Made by a program: the position numbers and the translations under genes
Part shown: positions 7,958 to 17,136 of the stretch, piece after piece
How the letters are laid out: each line of letters starts with the position of its first letter
Position numbering within the stretch: position 1 is the stretch's first letter
The notes under the pieces: model-generated
What the model was told of the DNA's origin: nothing
The model's database searches: none
Seen by the model: the letters and a program-made list of their open reading frames with translations, nothing else
NCBI RefSeq assembly: GCF_039528515.1
Contig: NZ_BAAALT010000009.1
Location: forward strand, 82,749-146,748
Direction of reading: 5' to 3'
Origin: Luedemannella flava
GTDB lineage: Bacteria > Actinomycetota > Actinomycetes > Mycobacteriales > Micromonosporaceae
DNA: 64,000 nucleotides

Positions 7958-8755
7958 GTGGCTGGTGACATCGGCATCTGGCAGGACGAACTCGGCCCCG
8001 CGCCGGGCGACCGCGGCCGGGCCCGGCCGCCGCGACCGCGTCGCGCCTGGTCGCGCACGGACTGGGCGCGTCGCCTGCTGGTGCCGGCCGGCAGTGCCGG
8101 TCAGCGCCGCACCGCCTGGGCGCTCACGGTGCTGGGCGCGGCGGCGTTGGCGGCCTCCCTGATCGCGCCGTGGCAGCACGTCGGCTTCGACCAGAGCCCC
8201 ACCACCCAGGGCAGCTTCCTCGGCGTCCAGTTCACCACCTGGGTCAACGACCTCGACATGTTCGGCCTGGTGTATCTGATCGGCGCGATCGCCGTGCTCG
8301 CCGTCGCGGCCGCCGCGACCGCCCGCGCCGACCACGCCGCGCGGCTGCGCTTCCCGGCCACGGGCGCCGGTCTCGGCCTGGTCGCACTGCTCGTCGCGAT
8401 GGTGGTGCGCGCATCCGTCGGCAGCCTGGGCAACGCGCGCTCGATCATCGACAACATGGCGTCGTACATCACGGTCGACGCGAACGGCGCGCCGCTGTCG
8501 CCGAGCGAGCCGTCCGGGTTCACCTCGTCGGTCGGCCCGGGCCTGATGGTCGCGTTCGCCGCGGTGCTGCTGCCGTTGGGCGCCGTCTGGCTCGCGTCCC
8601 GTGCCGCCCGACCGGGGGAGTACGCCGCGCCGGCGGCGCCCGCCGCGGCCGACCCGGACGCGGTCGAGGAGAGCGGGCACGACGTCATCGAGGCCGGTGA
8701 CACGTCCGTGTGGCGGCCCCGCGACCCCTACGACCTCACCGTCACGCCGAGCTGA
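7958..8755 (+). CDS. predicted integral membrane protein
   Basis: A protein of 265 residues starting at GTG 7958. The N-terminal 45 residues are basic and rich in Pro/Arg, followed by about four hydrophobic segments (TAWALTVLGAAALAASLI, LVYLIGAIAVLAVAAAAT, GLGLVALLVAMVVRA, LMVAFAAVLLPLGAVWLAS) and an acidic cytoplasmic tail. No catalytic motif or family was recognised. It lies 56 bases before serS on the same strand. Confidence 0.7.
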   Translation: MAGDIGIWQDELGPAPGDRGRARPPRPRRAWSRTDWARRLLVPAGSAGQRRTAWALTVLGAAALAASLIAPWQHVGFDQSPTTQGSFLGVQFTTWVNDLDMFGLVYLIGAIAVLAVAAAATARADHAARLRFPATGAGLGLVALLVAMVVRASVGSLGNARSIIDNMASYITVDANGAPLSPSEPSGFTSSVGPGLMVAFAAVLLPLGAVWLASRAARPGEYAAPAAPAAADPDAVEESGHDVIEAGDTSVWRPRDPYDLTVTPS

Positions 8756-8811
8756 CCCAGCGGGGATATTGACGTGAAGCCTGTCCGGGGCGCCCGGTAA
8801 GCTCACGTTTT

Positions 8812-10074
8812 GTGATTGACCTGCGCCTGCTCCGAGATGACCCCGACGTGGTTCGTGCCAGCCAGCGGGCCCGGGGCGAGTCCCCGGACGCCGTGGACGC
8901 GCTGCTCGCCGCCGACGAGGCGCGGCGCGCCGCCGTGCAGCGGTTCGAGGCGCTGCGCGCCGAGCAGAACTCGCTGGGCAAGCAGGTCGCCCAGGCCAAG
9001 GGCGACGAGAAGGCGGCGCTTCTCGCCCGTACCAAGGAGTTGGCGGCCGAGGTCAAAGCGGCCGGGACGGCCGCGACCGAGGCCGAGCAGCTCCTGCGCC
9101 ACGCCAATCTTGTCGTGCCCAACATCGTCGAGGCAGGCGCGCCCGAGGGCGGCGAGGACGACTACGTCGTGCTCCGCGAGGTCGGCGAGCGCACCCGGAT
9201 CGACAACCCGCGCGACCACCTGGAGCTGGGCGAGGGCCTGCGCGCCATCGACGTCGAGCGCGGCGCGAAGGTGTCGGGCAGCCGGTTCTACTACCTGACC
9301 GGCGTCGGCGCGCTGCTGCAGCTCGGGCTGCTGCAGCTGGCCATCCAGCAGGCGGTCGAGGTCGGGTTCACGCCGAGCATCACGCCCGTGCTGGTCAAGC
9401 CGGAGTCGATGGAGGGCACCGGGTTCCTCGGCGCGCACGCCAGCGAGATCTACCGGCTCGAGGCCGACGATCTCTACCTGGTCGGCACGAGCGAGGTCGC
9501 CCTGGCCGCCTACCACAGCGGCGAGATCATCGACCTGAACGCGGGGCCGCTGCGCTACGCCGGCTGGTCGTCGTGCTTCCGCCGCGAGGCCGGGTCGTAC
9601 GGCAAGGACGTGCGCGGCATCCTGCGGGTGCACCAGTTCGACAAGGTCGAGATGTTCGTCTTCTGCAAGCCGGAGGACGCCCACGACGAGCACCTGCGCC
9701 TGCTCGCCTGGGAGGAGGAGATGCTGGCCAAGGTCGAGGTGCCCTACCGGGTGATCGACGTGGCGGCCGGCGACCTCGGCACCAGCGCGGCCCGCAAGTA
9801 CGACTGCGAGGCGTGGCTGCCGTCGCAGCAGCGCTACCGGGAGCTGACCAGCACGTCGAACTGCACGACCTTCCAGGCCCGGCGGCTCAACATCCGCTAC
9901 CGGGACGAGGAGGGCCGCACGCAGACGGCGGCCACGCTCAACGGCACGCTGGCCACCACCCGGTGGATCACCGCGATCCTGGAGAACCACCAGCTCCCGG
10001 ACGGTTCGGTCCGGGTGCCCAAGGCGCTGCAGCAGTTCGTCGGCGGCCGGGACGTGCTGACTCCCGCTCTTTAA
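8812..10074 (+). CDS. serS: seryl-tRNA synthetase
   Basis: This enzyme charges tRNA-Ser with serine (class II synthetase, cytoplasm). The 420 residues match the usual length. The N-terminal long antiparallel coiled coil that contacts tRNA covers about residues 25-105. Motif 2 is CFRREAGSYGKDVRG and motif 3 is NGTLATTRWITAILE; the serine pocket TSTSNCTTFQARR is present. The start is GTG at 8812 with no clear ribosome binding site. Two tRNA-Ser genes are in the same window. Confidence 0.97.
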   Translation: MIDLRLLRDDPDVVRASQRARGESPDAVDALLAADEARRAAVQRFEALRAEQNSLGKQVAQAKGDEKAALLARTKELAAEVKAAGTAATEAEQLLRHANLVVPNIVEAGAPEGGEDDYVVLREVGERTRIDNPRDHLELGEGLRAIDVERGAKVSGSRFYYLTGVGALLQLGLLQLAIQQAVEVGFTPSITPVLVKPESMEGTGFLGAHASEIYRLEADDLYLVGTSEVALAAYHSGEIIDLNAGPLRYAGWSSCFRREAGSYGKDVRGILRVHQFDKVEMFVFCKPEDAHDEHLRLLAWEEEMLAKVEVPYRVIDVAAGDLGTSAARKYDCEAWLPSQQRYRELTSTSNCTTFQARRLNIRYRDEEGRTQTAATLNGTLATTRWITAILENHQLPDGSVRVPKALQQFVGGRDVLTPAL

Positions 10075-10152
10075 ACTATTGCCTCCTTGCGGACATGGCC
10101 GCGACATGCCCATCAGGGGTAATGTTGTCGACCCTTTCCCCAAGGAGGACGC

Positions 10153-11010
10153 ATGACCAGCAGCGTCGCGGTCAGCCCCGGTCCCGTCGCGCGGACGTCG
10201 TCCCGGTTGCCCCGCATTCTCGCCACCGACCTCGACGGCACCCTGGTGCGCGGGGACGAGACCGTCAGCGACTACAGCGTCGCGGTGCTGCGCCGGGCGC
10301 GGGCCGCCGGCGTGACGATCGTCGGCGTCACCGGGCGCGGCCCGCGGCTACTCGACCTGTGCCGCCGTGACCTGCCCGAGGCCGACTTCTTCGTCCTCGC
10401 CCAGGGCGCGTACGTCATCGACCAGCGCGATCCGGAGCGGCCCGTCGTGCTGCGTCGCGACCGGATGCCCGGCGAGGACCTCGGCCACGCCCTGCGGTTG
10501 ATCGAGACCGCCGCCGGCGTGCCGCTGTCGGTGCTGGTCGAGGCCCTGGACACGCCGCGCTCCCCGCTGTGGGGCGACGCGGACGTCGTCTGGCCGTACC
10601 CGGAGTGGCAGGTCTACGACCGCGCGTTGGCGCTGGCCGGGCCCGTGTACAAGGGCTTCGCCCGGGCGCCGGGTCTCACGGCCGACGAGTTGTTGGCGCT
10701 GGCCCGCCGGGTGGTGTCGCTTGATCTGGCCGAGGTCACCCAGGCCGGGCTCGGGTACGTGGAGATCACCGCGCCGGGCGTGGACAAGGGCACCGGGCTG
10801 GCCGTGGTCGCCAAGGCGGTCAGCGCCTCGCCGCTGGACGCTGTCGTCTTCGGCGACATGCCCAACGACGTCCCGATGTTCCGCTGGGCCGGCCGCGGCA
10901 TCGCGGTGGCCAACGCCCACCCCGAGATCCTGGCCCTGGCCGCCGAGGTCACGGCGAGCAACGACGCCGACGGCGTAGCGGCCTGGATCGAGTCCCTCCT
11001 CGACGCCTGA
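10153..11010 (+). CDS. HAD superfamily hydrolase (Cof/IIB type)
   Basis: A protein of 285 residues with the HAD nucleophile motif LATDLDGTLVRGD near residue 22, motif II in VGVTGRG, a type IIB cap in the middle, a conserved Lys (VDKGTGL) and the metal motif GDMPNDVPMF. Such Cof-type enzymes dephosphorylate sugar phosphates and cofactors. AAGGAGG is ideally placed before ATG 10153. Downstream is a strong inverted repeat (11036-11083), shared with the convergent bpa gene. Confidence 0.9.
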   Translation: MTSSVAVSPGPVARTSSRLPRILATDLDGTLVRGDETVSDYSVAVLRRARAAGVTIVGVTGRGPRLLDLCRRDLPEADFFVLAQGAYVIDQRDPERPVVLRRDRMPGEDLGHALRLIETAAGVPLSVLVEALDTPRSPLWGDADVVWPYPEWQVYDRALALAGPVYKGFARAPGLTADELLALARRVVSLDLAEVTQAGLGYVEITAPGVDKGTGLAVVAKAVSASPLDAVVFGDMPNDVPMFRWAGRGIAVANAHPEILALAAEVTASNDADGVAAWIESLLDA

Positions 11011-11035
11011 CCGCGCCCGCTACCGCGCGGCAAAC

Positions 11036-11083
11036 GTCGACTTCCGCACCACACGACAGGCGCCATACGGTGCAGAAGTCGAC
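11036..11083. terminator. bidirectional terminator-like inverted repeat
   Basis: Arms 11036-11050 and 11069-11083 pair over 15 bases with one mismatch, separated by 18 bases. It sits exactly between the convergent HAD gene and bpa. There is no long T-run, as is common for actinomycete terminators. Confidence 0.6.
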
Positions 11084-11097
11084 TTCTACAGCGTGGG

Positions 11098-11730
11098 TCA
11101 GAGGTATTGGCCCGTAGGGCCCGTGGGGTCGCCGGGGGTGTGGGGGTCGGCGGGTGAGAGGCCGAAGCCTGCCGCGCCCGGGCGGCCGGCGGGGAGGGCG
11201 GCGCGGCCGCCACCGCCGCCGCGCATCTGCTCCAGCTGGAGGCGGGCGGCCATCTGCTGGGCGACCAGGGCGGCCTGGATGCCGTGGAAGAGGCCCTCCA
11301 GCCAGCCGACCAGCTGGGCCTGCGCGATGCGCAGCTCGTCGACGCTCGGCGTGGTGTCCTGCGTGAACGGCAGGGACAGCCGCTCCAGCTCCTCGACCAG
11401 CTCCGGTGCCAGGCCGTCCTCAAGCTCGCTGATCGACCGCTTGTGGATCTGGGTGAGGCGCTGCCGGGCGGCCTCGTCGAGCGGCGCGGAGCGCACCTCC
11501 TCCAGCAGCTGCTTGATCATGCTGCCGATGCGCATCACCTTGGCGGGCTGCTCGATCAGGCTCGACGGGTCCTCGTCGGTCTGCTTGCGGCCGGTCCCGT
11601 CGACCTCGACCGTGCCCAGTGGTCGCCCGTCGGGGCCGACCACGACAACCGTGCTGGTGGCCGGTGCGTCGCCGGCGGCCGGCGGGTTTGCGGCGGTCTG
11701 GGCGGCTTCGGTGCGCTCGGCGTCCGTCAT
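11098..11730 (-). CDS. bpa: bacterial proteasome activator (DUF2587)
   Basis: Bpa forms an ATP-independent ring that opens the 20S proteasome gate. The 210-residue protein has a disordered N-terminus, the helical core (VMRIGSMIKQLLEEVR, LTQIHKRSISELEDGLAPELVEELERL and WLEGLFHGIQAALVAQQMAAR) and ends in GQYL, the C-terminal motif that docks into the proteasome pocket. ATG at 11730 is used rather than GTG 11739. It implies that this organism has a Pup-proteasome system, as expected for actinobacteria. Confidence 0.93.
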   Translation of the reverse strand: MTDAERTEAAQTAANPPAAGDAPATSTVVVVGPDGRPLGTVEVDGTGRKQTDEDPSSLIEQPAKVMRIGSMIKQLLEEVRSAPLDEAARQRLTQIHKRSISELEDGLAPELVEELERLSLPFTQDTTPSVDELRIAQAQLVGWLEGLFHGIQAALVAQQMAARLQLEQMRGGGGGRAALPAGRPGAAGFGLSPADPHTPGDPTGPTGQYL

Positions 11731-11908
11731 GCGCACCACGATAGCGTCGCCGCGTCGGGCGCCGATCCGGCCTGTGACCTGCTCGCCGTTGACGCGTGAT
11801 CAGGATTCGGGGTACAACCCCGTGGGGCTCGGACGCGCGGACGGCGCGCCATGCTCTCGCACGTCACGGCCGGTCTGGCGCGGGCGAACCAGTTGGGGAG
11901 GGAACGCA

Positions 11909-13096
11909 GTGGGCCAGGTCGACCGTCGTCAGCTTCTGAGGTTGTTCGGTGCCGCGGCCACGGCCGGCGCCGCGGCGGCCGCGCTCGCCGCCTGTGGCGG
12001 ATCCGCTTCCGGCAGCAAGGAGCAGATCTCCGGCCGCCGGGTGCGGGTGGGCCTCCTCGCTCCCAAGGACGGCCCGTACGCCGCGATCGGCGCGGACATC
12101 ACCGACGGCTTCAAGCTCTACCTCGACGAGCACCGGAACGTGCTGGGCCGGCACCCGGTCGAGCTGATCATCGCCGACGAGGGCACCACGGTCGACGCGG
12201 CCCGCAAGGCCACCGAAGGGCTGCTCGCGCAGCAGGTGCACGTGATCGCGGGCGTGGCCAGCCCGGCCGCCCTGTCGGGCATCCGCGACCTGGTGGAGAA
12301 GGCCCGCGTCCCGCTGATCGGCGCTAACGGTTCGCCGGGCGACCTGACCTCGGTGTACTACATCTGGCGCGCCTCGTACGCGGACGGCCAGGCGAGCACC
12401 GCCCTCGGCGACTACCTGGCCGACCAGGGCCGCTACCGCCGGGCGTACGTGCTGCACGACGGGACGTCGCAGGGCCTGGCGGAGGCGGACGCGTTCCGCA
12501 GGGCGTTCTCCTCGACCGGCCGCACGATCGTCGGCCAGGCCGCGGGCACCGGGTCGTACAGCGCCCGGCTGCAGGGCGCCGCGGGCACCAGCGCCGAGAT
12601 CATCTACTGCGCGTACTCCGGCGACGCGGCGTGGCAGCTCCTCAAGGCGTACGCCGGGACGGGACTGACCAAGCCGCTGGTCGGCCCGGGCATGCTCACC
12701 GAGATCCGCGACCTGACGAAGCTCGCCAAGGACCTCAAGCGGCTGCCCGAGGTGTACACGGCGATGAACTACACGCCGGATCTCCAGCTCGCCGCGAACC
12801 GTCGCTTCGCCGCGGCGTACTCCAACGCCACCGGCGTGCAGCCGACCGCGTACGCGATGGCGGCCTACGACACGGCCGGCGTGCTCGACAACGCGCTGCG
12901 CCTGATCAGCGACGACATCACGGCGATGGAGGTGAACCGCGGCATCTCGGCGCTCGGCGAGATCCAGAGCCCGCGCGGCACCTGGACGTTCAACAACACC
13001 CGTACCCCGCAGCAGAAGTGGTACCTGCGCAAGTTGGAGCTGTCCGGCCAGGTGCCGGCGAACCTGATCACCGCGGAACTGGCGACCCTCAGCTGA
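11909..13096 (+). CDS. Tat-exported ABC transporter substrate-binding lipoprotein (amino acid type)
   Basis: A 395-residue protein from GTG 11909 (GGGAGGGAACGCA upstream). The N-terminus DRRQLLRLFG is a twin-arginine signal, followed by a hydrophobic stretch ending in the lipobox LAAC, so it should be exported folded and lipid-anchored. The mature part has the type I periplasmic fold of LivJ-like proteins (VRVGLLAPKDGPYAAIGADITDGFKLY, IIADEGTT). No permease or ATPase genes are nearby, so it is an orphan receptor. Ligand unknown. It overlaps the end of the convergent methyltransferase by 8 bases. Confidence 0.88.
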   Translation: MGQVDRRQLLRLFGAAATAGAAAAALAACGGSASGSKEQISGRRVRVGLLAPKDGPYAAIGADITDGFKLYLDEHRNVLGRHPVELIIADEGTTVDAARKATEGLLAQQVHVIAGVASPAALSGIRDLVEKARVPLIGANGSPGDLTSVYYIWRASYADGQASTALGDYLADQGRYRRAYVLHDGTSQGLAEADAFRRAFSSTGRTIVGQAAGTGSYSARLQGAAGTSAEIIYCAYSGDAAWQLLKAYAGTGLTKPLVGPGMLTEIRDLTKLAKDLKRLPEVYTAMNYTPDLQLAANRRFAAAYSNATGVQPTAYAMAAYDTAGVLDNALRLISDDITAMEVNRGISALGEIQSPRGTWTFNNTRTPQQKWYLRKLELSGQVPANLITAELATLS

Positions 13097-13832
13097 CCCG
13101 CGGCCGGGGCACGTGCGCCACGGCGGGGACCCGGGCCACGCCGAAGACCGACTGCCCGAACGGCGACCGGGCGTGCCGGTCCAGGAACCGCGCGATCGGC
13201 ACGAACGTGCGGTCGTAGAGGCGCAGCAGCGCGCCGTTGCGCGGCGTCATGCCGAGTCCCTTCACCGACACGTACCAGTTGAGCAGGCCGATCGGGTTGA
13301 GGTAGCGGACCTCCTCGACGTCGAGGCCGGCCGCGGTCATCGCGTCGTGCAGGCTCTTACGCGTGTACCGACGCTCGTGGCCGATGGCCCGGTCGAAGCG
13401 GCTCATCGCCGACGGGAACGCCGGCACGATGATGATGACGGCGGCGCCCGGCCGGACCAGGGCGCCCATGCCGCGCAGCGCGCCGACGTGGTCGGGGATG
13501 TGCTCCAGCACGTTGTAGGCGATCGCGGCGGTGTGGTGGCCGTCGGCGTCCGGGTCGGGCAGGTGCAGTTCGCGGGTGTCGACAGTTTCATCAGTGGCGA
13601 AGCGGGCGGCCAGCGCCTTGTAGCGCGACTCGTCGGCTTCGGTAGCTGTGAACTTCGTCACGCTGGGGGCCCACTCGGCGGCGTAGTCACCCGTACCGCT
13701 GCCCACCTCGACGGGGTCGTCCCCGAGGTATGGGCGGGCGAGGTCCGCGAGCCAATGACGGTAGGCGCGGGCGTCGGACAGCTCCTCGAGCACATCGGAC
13801 TGCAGGCGGGAATCTCCGGTCACGGTAGGCAC
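13089..13832 (-). CDS. class I SAM-dependent methyltransferase
   Basis: A 247-residue protein with motif I (DPVEVGSGTGDYA), acidic loop (TATEADESR), motif IV region (AIAYNVLEHIPD) and VRPGAAVIIIVPAF. It resembles the UbiE/SmtA-type family often found with membrane glycosyltransferases. It is divergent from the GT2 gene (118-base spacing), a pairing that suggests joint work on a lipid or cell-surface glycan, though this is inferred from position only. Confidence 0.85.
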   Translation of the reverse strand: MPTVTGDSRLQSDVLEELSDARAYRHWLADLARPYLGDDPVEVGSGTGDYAAEWAPSVTKFTATEADESRYKALAARFATDETVDTRELHLPDPDADGHHTAAIAYNVLEHIPDHVGALRGMGALVRPGAAVIIIVPAFPSAMSRFDRAIGHERRYTRKSLHDAMTAAGLDVEEVRYLNPIGLLNWYVSVKGLGMTPRNGALLRLYDRTFVPIARFLDRHARSPFGQSVFGVARVPAVAHVPRPRVS

Positions 13833-13949
13833 GCCGTAGACTCTCTCACGCCTTCACCCTTACTGTGGGAAGACACTATTTCCGTTTTGTGGAATCTCAG
13901 TCACGATTCGGACATAGCTAGAGCCGTAACCTACGCCGGAGTGGCCCCC

Positions 13950-14642
13950 GTGAAGCTGTCCATCCTGATGCCCGTCTACAACGAGGCAAAGAGCATCGCC
14001 AGCGCGGTAAAGCAGGCTCTCGACGTCACGTACCCGGTGGAGGTCGAGCTCGTCATCGTCAACGACGGCAGCCAGGACGGCACCGGCGAGGTGCTGGCCG
14101 CCCTCGACGACCCACGGCTCAACCTGATCACGCACCCGCAGAACAAGGGCAAGGGTGCCGCGATCAAGACGGCCGTCGCGGGCGCGACCGGGGATTACAT
14201 GGTCATCCTCGACGCCGACCTCGAGTACGACCCGCAGGACATCCCGCGCCTGCTGCAGCCGGTGCTCGACGGGCACGCGAAGGTCGTCTACGGCAACCGC
14301 ACGTTCGGCAGCCACTCGTCCTTCTCGTTCTGGTACGTGATGGGCAACAAGGGCGTCACCACGGCCGCGAACATCCTCTACAACTGCTACATCTCCGACC
14401 TGGAGACGTGCTTCAAGCTCATGCCGTTGGAGCTGTACCGGTCGCTGAACATCAGGTCGGCCGGCTTCGGCATGGAGGCCGAGGTCACCGGCAAGCTGCT
14501 GCGCCAGCGCATCCGCCCGTACGAGGTGCCGATCTCCTACCGCGCGCGCTCGCGCGAGGAGGGCAAGAAGATCACCTGGAAGGACGGCGTCGAGGCGCTC
14601 TGGATCCTCGCCCGCGAGCGGGTGCGCAAGCCGCTGGGCTGA
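13950..14642 (+). CDS. glycosyltransferase family 2 (dolichol-phosphate mannose synthase-like)
   Basis: A protein of 230 residues. GTG 13950 is chosen because GGAG lies 8 bases upstream; GTG 13941 is in frame. Landmarks are KLSILMPVYNEAKSI, VNDGSQDGT, ILDADLEYDP (D-x-D metal site) and the acceptor-site region CYISDLETCFKLM, as in enzymes that transfer a sugar to polyprenyl phosphate. No C-terminal membrane anchor is present. Its stop overlaps the next start (TGATG), so translation is likely coupled to the serine hydrolase. Confidence 0.9.
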   Translation: MKLSILMPVYNEAKSIASAVKQALDVTYPVEVELVIVNDGSQDGTGEVLAALDDPRLNLITHPQNKGKGAAIKTAVAGATGDYMVILDADLEYDPQDIPRLLQPVLDGHAKVVYGNRTFGSHSSFSFWYVMGNKGVTTAANILYNCYISDLETCFKLMPLELYRSLNIRSAGFGMEAEVTGKLLRQRIRPYEVPISYRARSREEGKKITWKDGVEALWILARERVRKPLG

Positions 14643-15568
14643 TGCGCGTACCACCCCGGATCCTCGTCGGGGCCGCCTGCGTTGCGGTGCTGCTGGGCGG
14701 CAGCCTCCTCGCGGCCAACGGGTGGCGGACGCGCTCAACCGGCGCGGCGACGGCACCCGGGCCGGCCGGTCCGACGGGTCACGCGGCGCCCCCGACCTGT
14801 GGTCCGTGGGGCTGCGAACAGGAGAAACGGTTCGCGGCGGCCGACGCGTTCGTCAAGCGGCAGCCCGGCTACCTCGGCATCGTCGTGCGCGACCGACAGA
14901 CCGGCGCGGTGTGGCGGGACGGCACGACCACCCACCCGACGTGGACCGCCTCCACCATCAAGCTCGCCATGGCCACCAGCCTGCTGGAGCGCGACCGCGC
15001 GGGCGACATCGAGCTGGACGCGACGGCGCGCCGCCAGATCGACGACATGCTCGCCTTCTCGTCCAACGACGCCGCCGACGCGCTGTGGCACCGCTACGGC
15101 CGCGCCGACATGGTCACCCGCTTCCAGCGGACGTACGGCATGACGCACCTGACCTTCGTCAAGGGCTTCGACCGCTACTGGGGCCTGATGAAGTGCACCG
15201 CCGAGGATCTGGCGGTGCTGATGTCCTACATTCTGGACACATTGGATAGTACGGACAAGGGCTACCTGCTCACGGCCATGCGCGCCGTCGACCCGATCCA
15301 GCGCTGGGGCGCCTGGGCGGCCGGCACCGACCTGCGTCCCGGCGTCAAGGGCGGCTGGTCCGTCGAGAAGGACCCGGGCGGCGAACACTGGGTCACCAAC
15401 ACCGTCGGCTTCGCCGGCGACGACGCCCGCTACGTGATCGCCGCGATGTACCACCTGCCGCCCGGCACCGGCACGATCGCCCAGGGCGTCCACGCGGTCT
15501 CCGACCTGGTCGCGACCGTCTTCGGCCAGCCCACCCCGGCCCCCGCGGTCGTCCCCGACCGCGACTAG
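14642..15568 (+). CDS. beta-lactamase-fold serine hydrolase (class A-like)
   Basis: A 308-residue exported protein with a membrane-anchor or signal segment (residues 5-25) and a Pro/Thr/Ala linker. Penicillin-recognising motifs are visible: S-x-x-K as STIK near residue 104, S-x-N as SSN in AFSSNDAADAL, and K-G-G as VKGGWSVE in place of KTG. This fits the beta-lactamase2 family, which includes both lactamases and peptidoglycan hydrolases. Resistance should not be assumed. Start codon overlaps the GT2 stop; the 3' end overlaps the quinone oxidoreductase by 4 bases. Confidence 0.85.
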   Translation: MRVPPRILVGAACVAVLLGGSLLAANGWRTRSTGAATAPGPAGPTGHAAPPTCGPWGCEQEKRFAAADAFVKRQPGYLGIVVRDRQTGAVWRDGTTTHPTWTASTIKLAMATSLLERDRAGDIELDATARRQIDDMLAFSSNDAADALWHRYGRADMVTRFQRTYGMTHLTFVKGFDRYWGLMKCTAEDLAVLMSYILDTLDSTDKGYLLTAMRAVDPIQRWGAWAAGTDLRPGVKGGWSVEKDPGGEHWVTNTVGFAGDDARYVIAAMYHLPPGTGTIAQGVHAVSDLVATVFGQPTPAPAVVPDRD

Positions 15569-16539
15569 GTCACCAACAGGATCTTGCCCAGGTGGTCGCT
15601 GTCCGCCATGCGGGTGTGGGCCGTCGCCGCGTCCGGCATGGGGATGCGGATGTCGATCACGGGGTGGACCATGCGGGCCTCCACGAGGGGCCACACGTGC
15701 GCCCGTACCCCGGCAACGATGCGGGCCTTGTCCTCCGCGGACCGGGACCGGAGCGCGGTGGCCGCGACGGAGGCCCCCTTGGCGAGCAGCATGCCCAGGT
15801 CGAGCTCGCCCCGCCGGCCGCCCTGCAGGCCGATCACCACGAGCCGGCCGCCCGGCGCGAGCGCCGCGACGTTGCGCGGCAGGTAGGGGCCGCCCACGAT
15901 GTCGAGGATGACGTCCGCGCCCCGGCCGGCGGTGGCCGCCAGCGTAGCGACCACGAAATCCTCGGCTGTGTAGTCGATGGCCAGGTCCGCGCCCAGCTCA
16001 CGCAGCGCGTTGTGCTTGGCGCTGCGCGCCGTGGTGAGTACGCGCGACCCGTGCGCGTCCGCGAGCTGGATGGCGAACGTGCCGATCCCGCTGCCGCCGC
16101 CGTGGATGAGCAGCACCTCCAGCGGCTGCAGGCGGGCCACGTCGAAGACGTTCGACCAGACCGTGCACGCCACCTCGGGCAGCCCGGCCGCCTCGACGAG
16201 ATCCACCGTGTCGGGCACGCGAAGCAGCTGCCCCTGGGGCGCGACGACCTTCTCCGCGTACCCACCGCCGCTGAGCAGCGCGCACACCCGGTCGCCGACC
16301 TGCCACCCGGTGACCTCGCGCCCCACGGCGGCGACCGTCCCGGACACCTCTAGGCCCGGAATCTCGGACGCGCCCGCCGGCGGCGGGTAGAGCCCCTGCC
16401 GCTGCAACAGGTCCGCGCGGTTCAACCCGGCGGCGGCCACGTTGATGAGCACCTCGTCGGGACCGGGCTCGGGCTCGGCCACCTCGACCCACTGGAGTAC
16501 CTCGGGCCCACCCGGCTCGGTGATCGTGATCGCACGCAC
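15565..16539 (-). CDS. NAD(P)H-quinone oxidoreductase (MDR family)
   Basis: A 324-residue medium-chain reductase from GTG 16539. It shows the family start MRAITITEPGGPEVLQWVEV, NRADLLQRQGLYPPP, PGLEVSGTVAAVG and the nucleotide-binding IHGGGSGIGTFAIQLA. The catalytic zinc ligands of alcohol dehydrogenases are absent, so it belongs to the zeta-crystallin/PIG3-like quinone reductases that use NADPH. Cytoplasmic. It converges on the serine hydrolase gene. Confidence 0.93.
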   Translation of the reverse strand: MRAITITEPGGPEVLQWVEVAEPEPGPDEVLINVAAAGLNRADLLQRQGLYPPPAGASEIPGLEVSGTVAAVGREVTGWQVGDRVCALLSGGGYAEKVVAPQGQLLRVPDTVDLVEAAGLPEVACTVWSNVFDVARLQPLEVLLIHGGGSGIGTFAIQLADAHGSRVLTTARSAKHNALRELGADLAIDYTAEDFVVATLAATAGRGADVILDIVGGPYLPRNVAALAPGGRLVVIGLQGGRRGELDLGMLLAKGASVAATALRSRSAEDKARIVAGVRAHVWPLVEARMVHPVIDIRIPMPDAATAHTRMADSDHLGKILLVT

Positions 16540-16601
16540 GCCCTCATCATGCCCGCCCGTGCCGGTCCGCGCCTTTTGCGCGCGCCGGCCGGCCGCACGT
16601 A

Positions 16602-16654
16602 GCTTGCAAGTTATGCGGCTACCGGCCGCCCAGGAGACCGCATAACTCGCAAGC
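16602..16654. repeat. 17-base inverted repeat of unknown role
   Basis: Arms 16602-16618 and 16638-16654 pair at 16 of 17 positions around a 19-base loop. It lies upstream of the quinone oxidoreductase start and before tRNA-Ser. It is AT-richer than its surroundings. It could be an operator or a terminator; the sequence alone does not decide. Confidence 0.4.
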
Positions 16655-16748
16655 CAGCGGGACCCGATCGGCGGCGCGGGGCGGCGCGGGGGAATCTGGC
16701 AGACTGTCAGCGGACTCGCGCGCGGCGGTGCGGTGCGCGGGTGCGTCG

Positions 16749-16837
16749 GGAGGGCTCGCCTAGTGGCCGATGGCGGCGGTCTTGAAAACCGCTAGGGGTG
16801 GTGACACTCCTCCAGGGTTCGAATCCCTGGCCCTCCG
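16749..16837 (+). tRNA. tRNA-Ser (UGA)
   Basis: An 89-base class II tRNA. Acceptor GGAGGGC pairs with GCCCTCC, the anticodon loop is CTTGAAA with anticodon TGA at 16783-16785, there is a long variable arm, and the T-loop reads GGTTCGAATCC. The 3' CCA is not encoded. A hairpin (16851-16860 with 16879-16888) follows as a likely terminator. Confidence 0.97.
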
Positions 16838-16850
16838 CACGAGCGCCCTA

Positions 16851-16888
16851 GGGCCACCTGGACAGAGCAAATGCTGATCAGGTGGCCC
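16851..16888 (+). terminator. terminator hairpin after tRNA-Ser
   Basis: GGGCCACCTG (16851-16860) pairs perfectly with CAGGTGGCCC (16879-16888), 14 bases after the tRNA end. Confidence 0.55.
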
Positions 16889-16950
16889 CTATTGGTGGGT
16901 GTGCCGGGTCTACGCGGTGTCCACGGAACCTGCTCTGACCCCACCCGCCG

Positions 16951-17136
16951 TCAGAAGACGAGGTGCCAGAGCCACGCGAACAAGCCGGCGCGGACGAGCG
17001 CGATCACGCCAATGACCGCGAGCCCGAGCAGGCCGAGGCCGGCGGCGATGCCGAAGCGTTCGCTGACGTCGATGTCCAGGGCGGTGACCGCGATGGGGAA
17101 GCACACCCGGACCAGCAGGCCGAGCGCGATGCTCAT
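16951..17136 (-). CDS. small two-segment membrane protein
   Basis: A 61-residue hydrophobic protein starting at ATG 17136 (MSIALGLLVRVCFPIAVTALD). It has two likely transmembrane helices, the second being GIAAGLGLLGLAVIGVIALVRAG split by the limits of the helix. Its start overlaps the stop of the upstream small membrane gene (TGATG), so the two are translationally coupled. No family recognised. Confidence 0.5.
   Translation of the reverse strand: MSIALGLLVRVCFPIAVTALDIDVSERFGIAAGLGLLGLAVIGVIALVRAGLFAWLWHLVF

Noticed and set aside
14642..15568. Calling the serine hydrolase an antibiotic-resistance beta-lactamase
   Set aside because: KGG replaces KTG and the substrate cannot be told from sequence; many family members are cell-wall enzymes.
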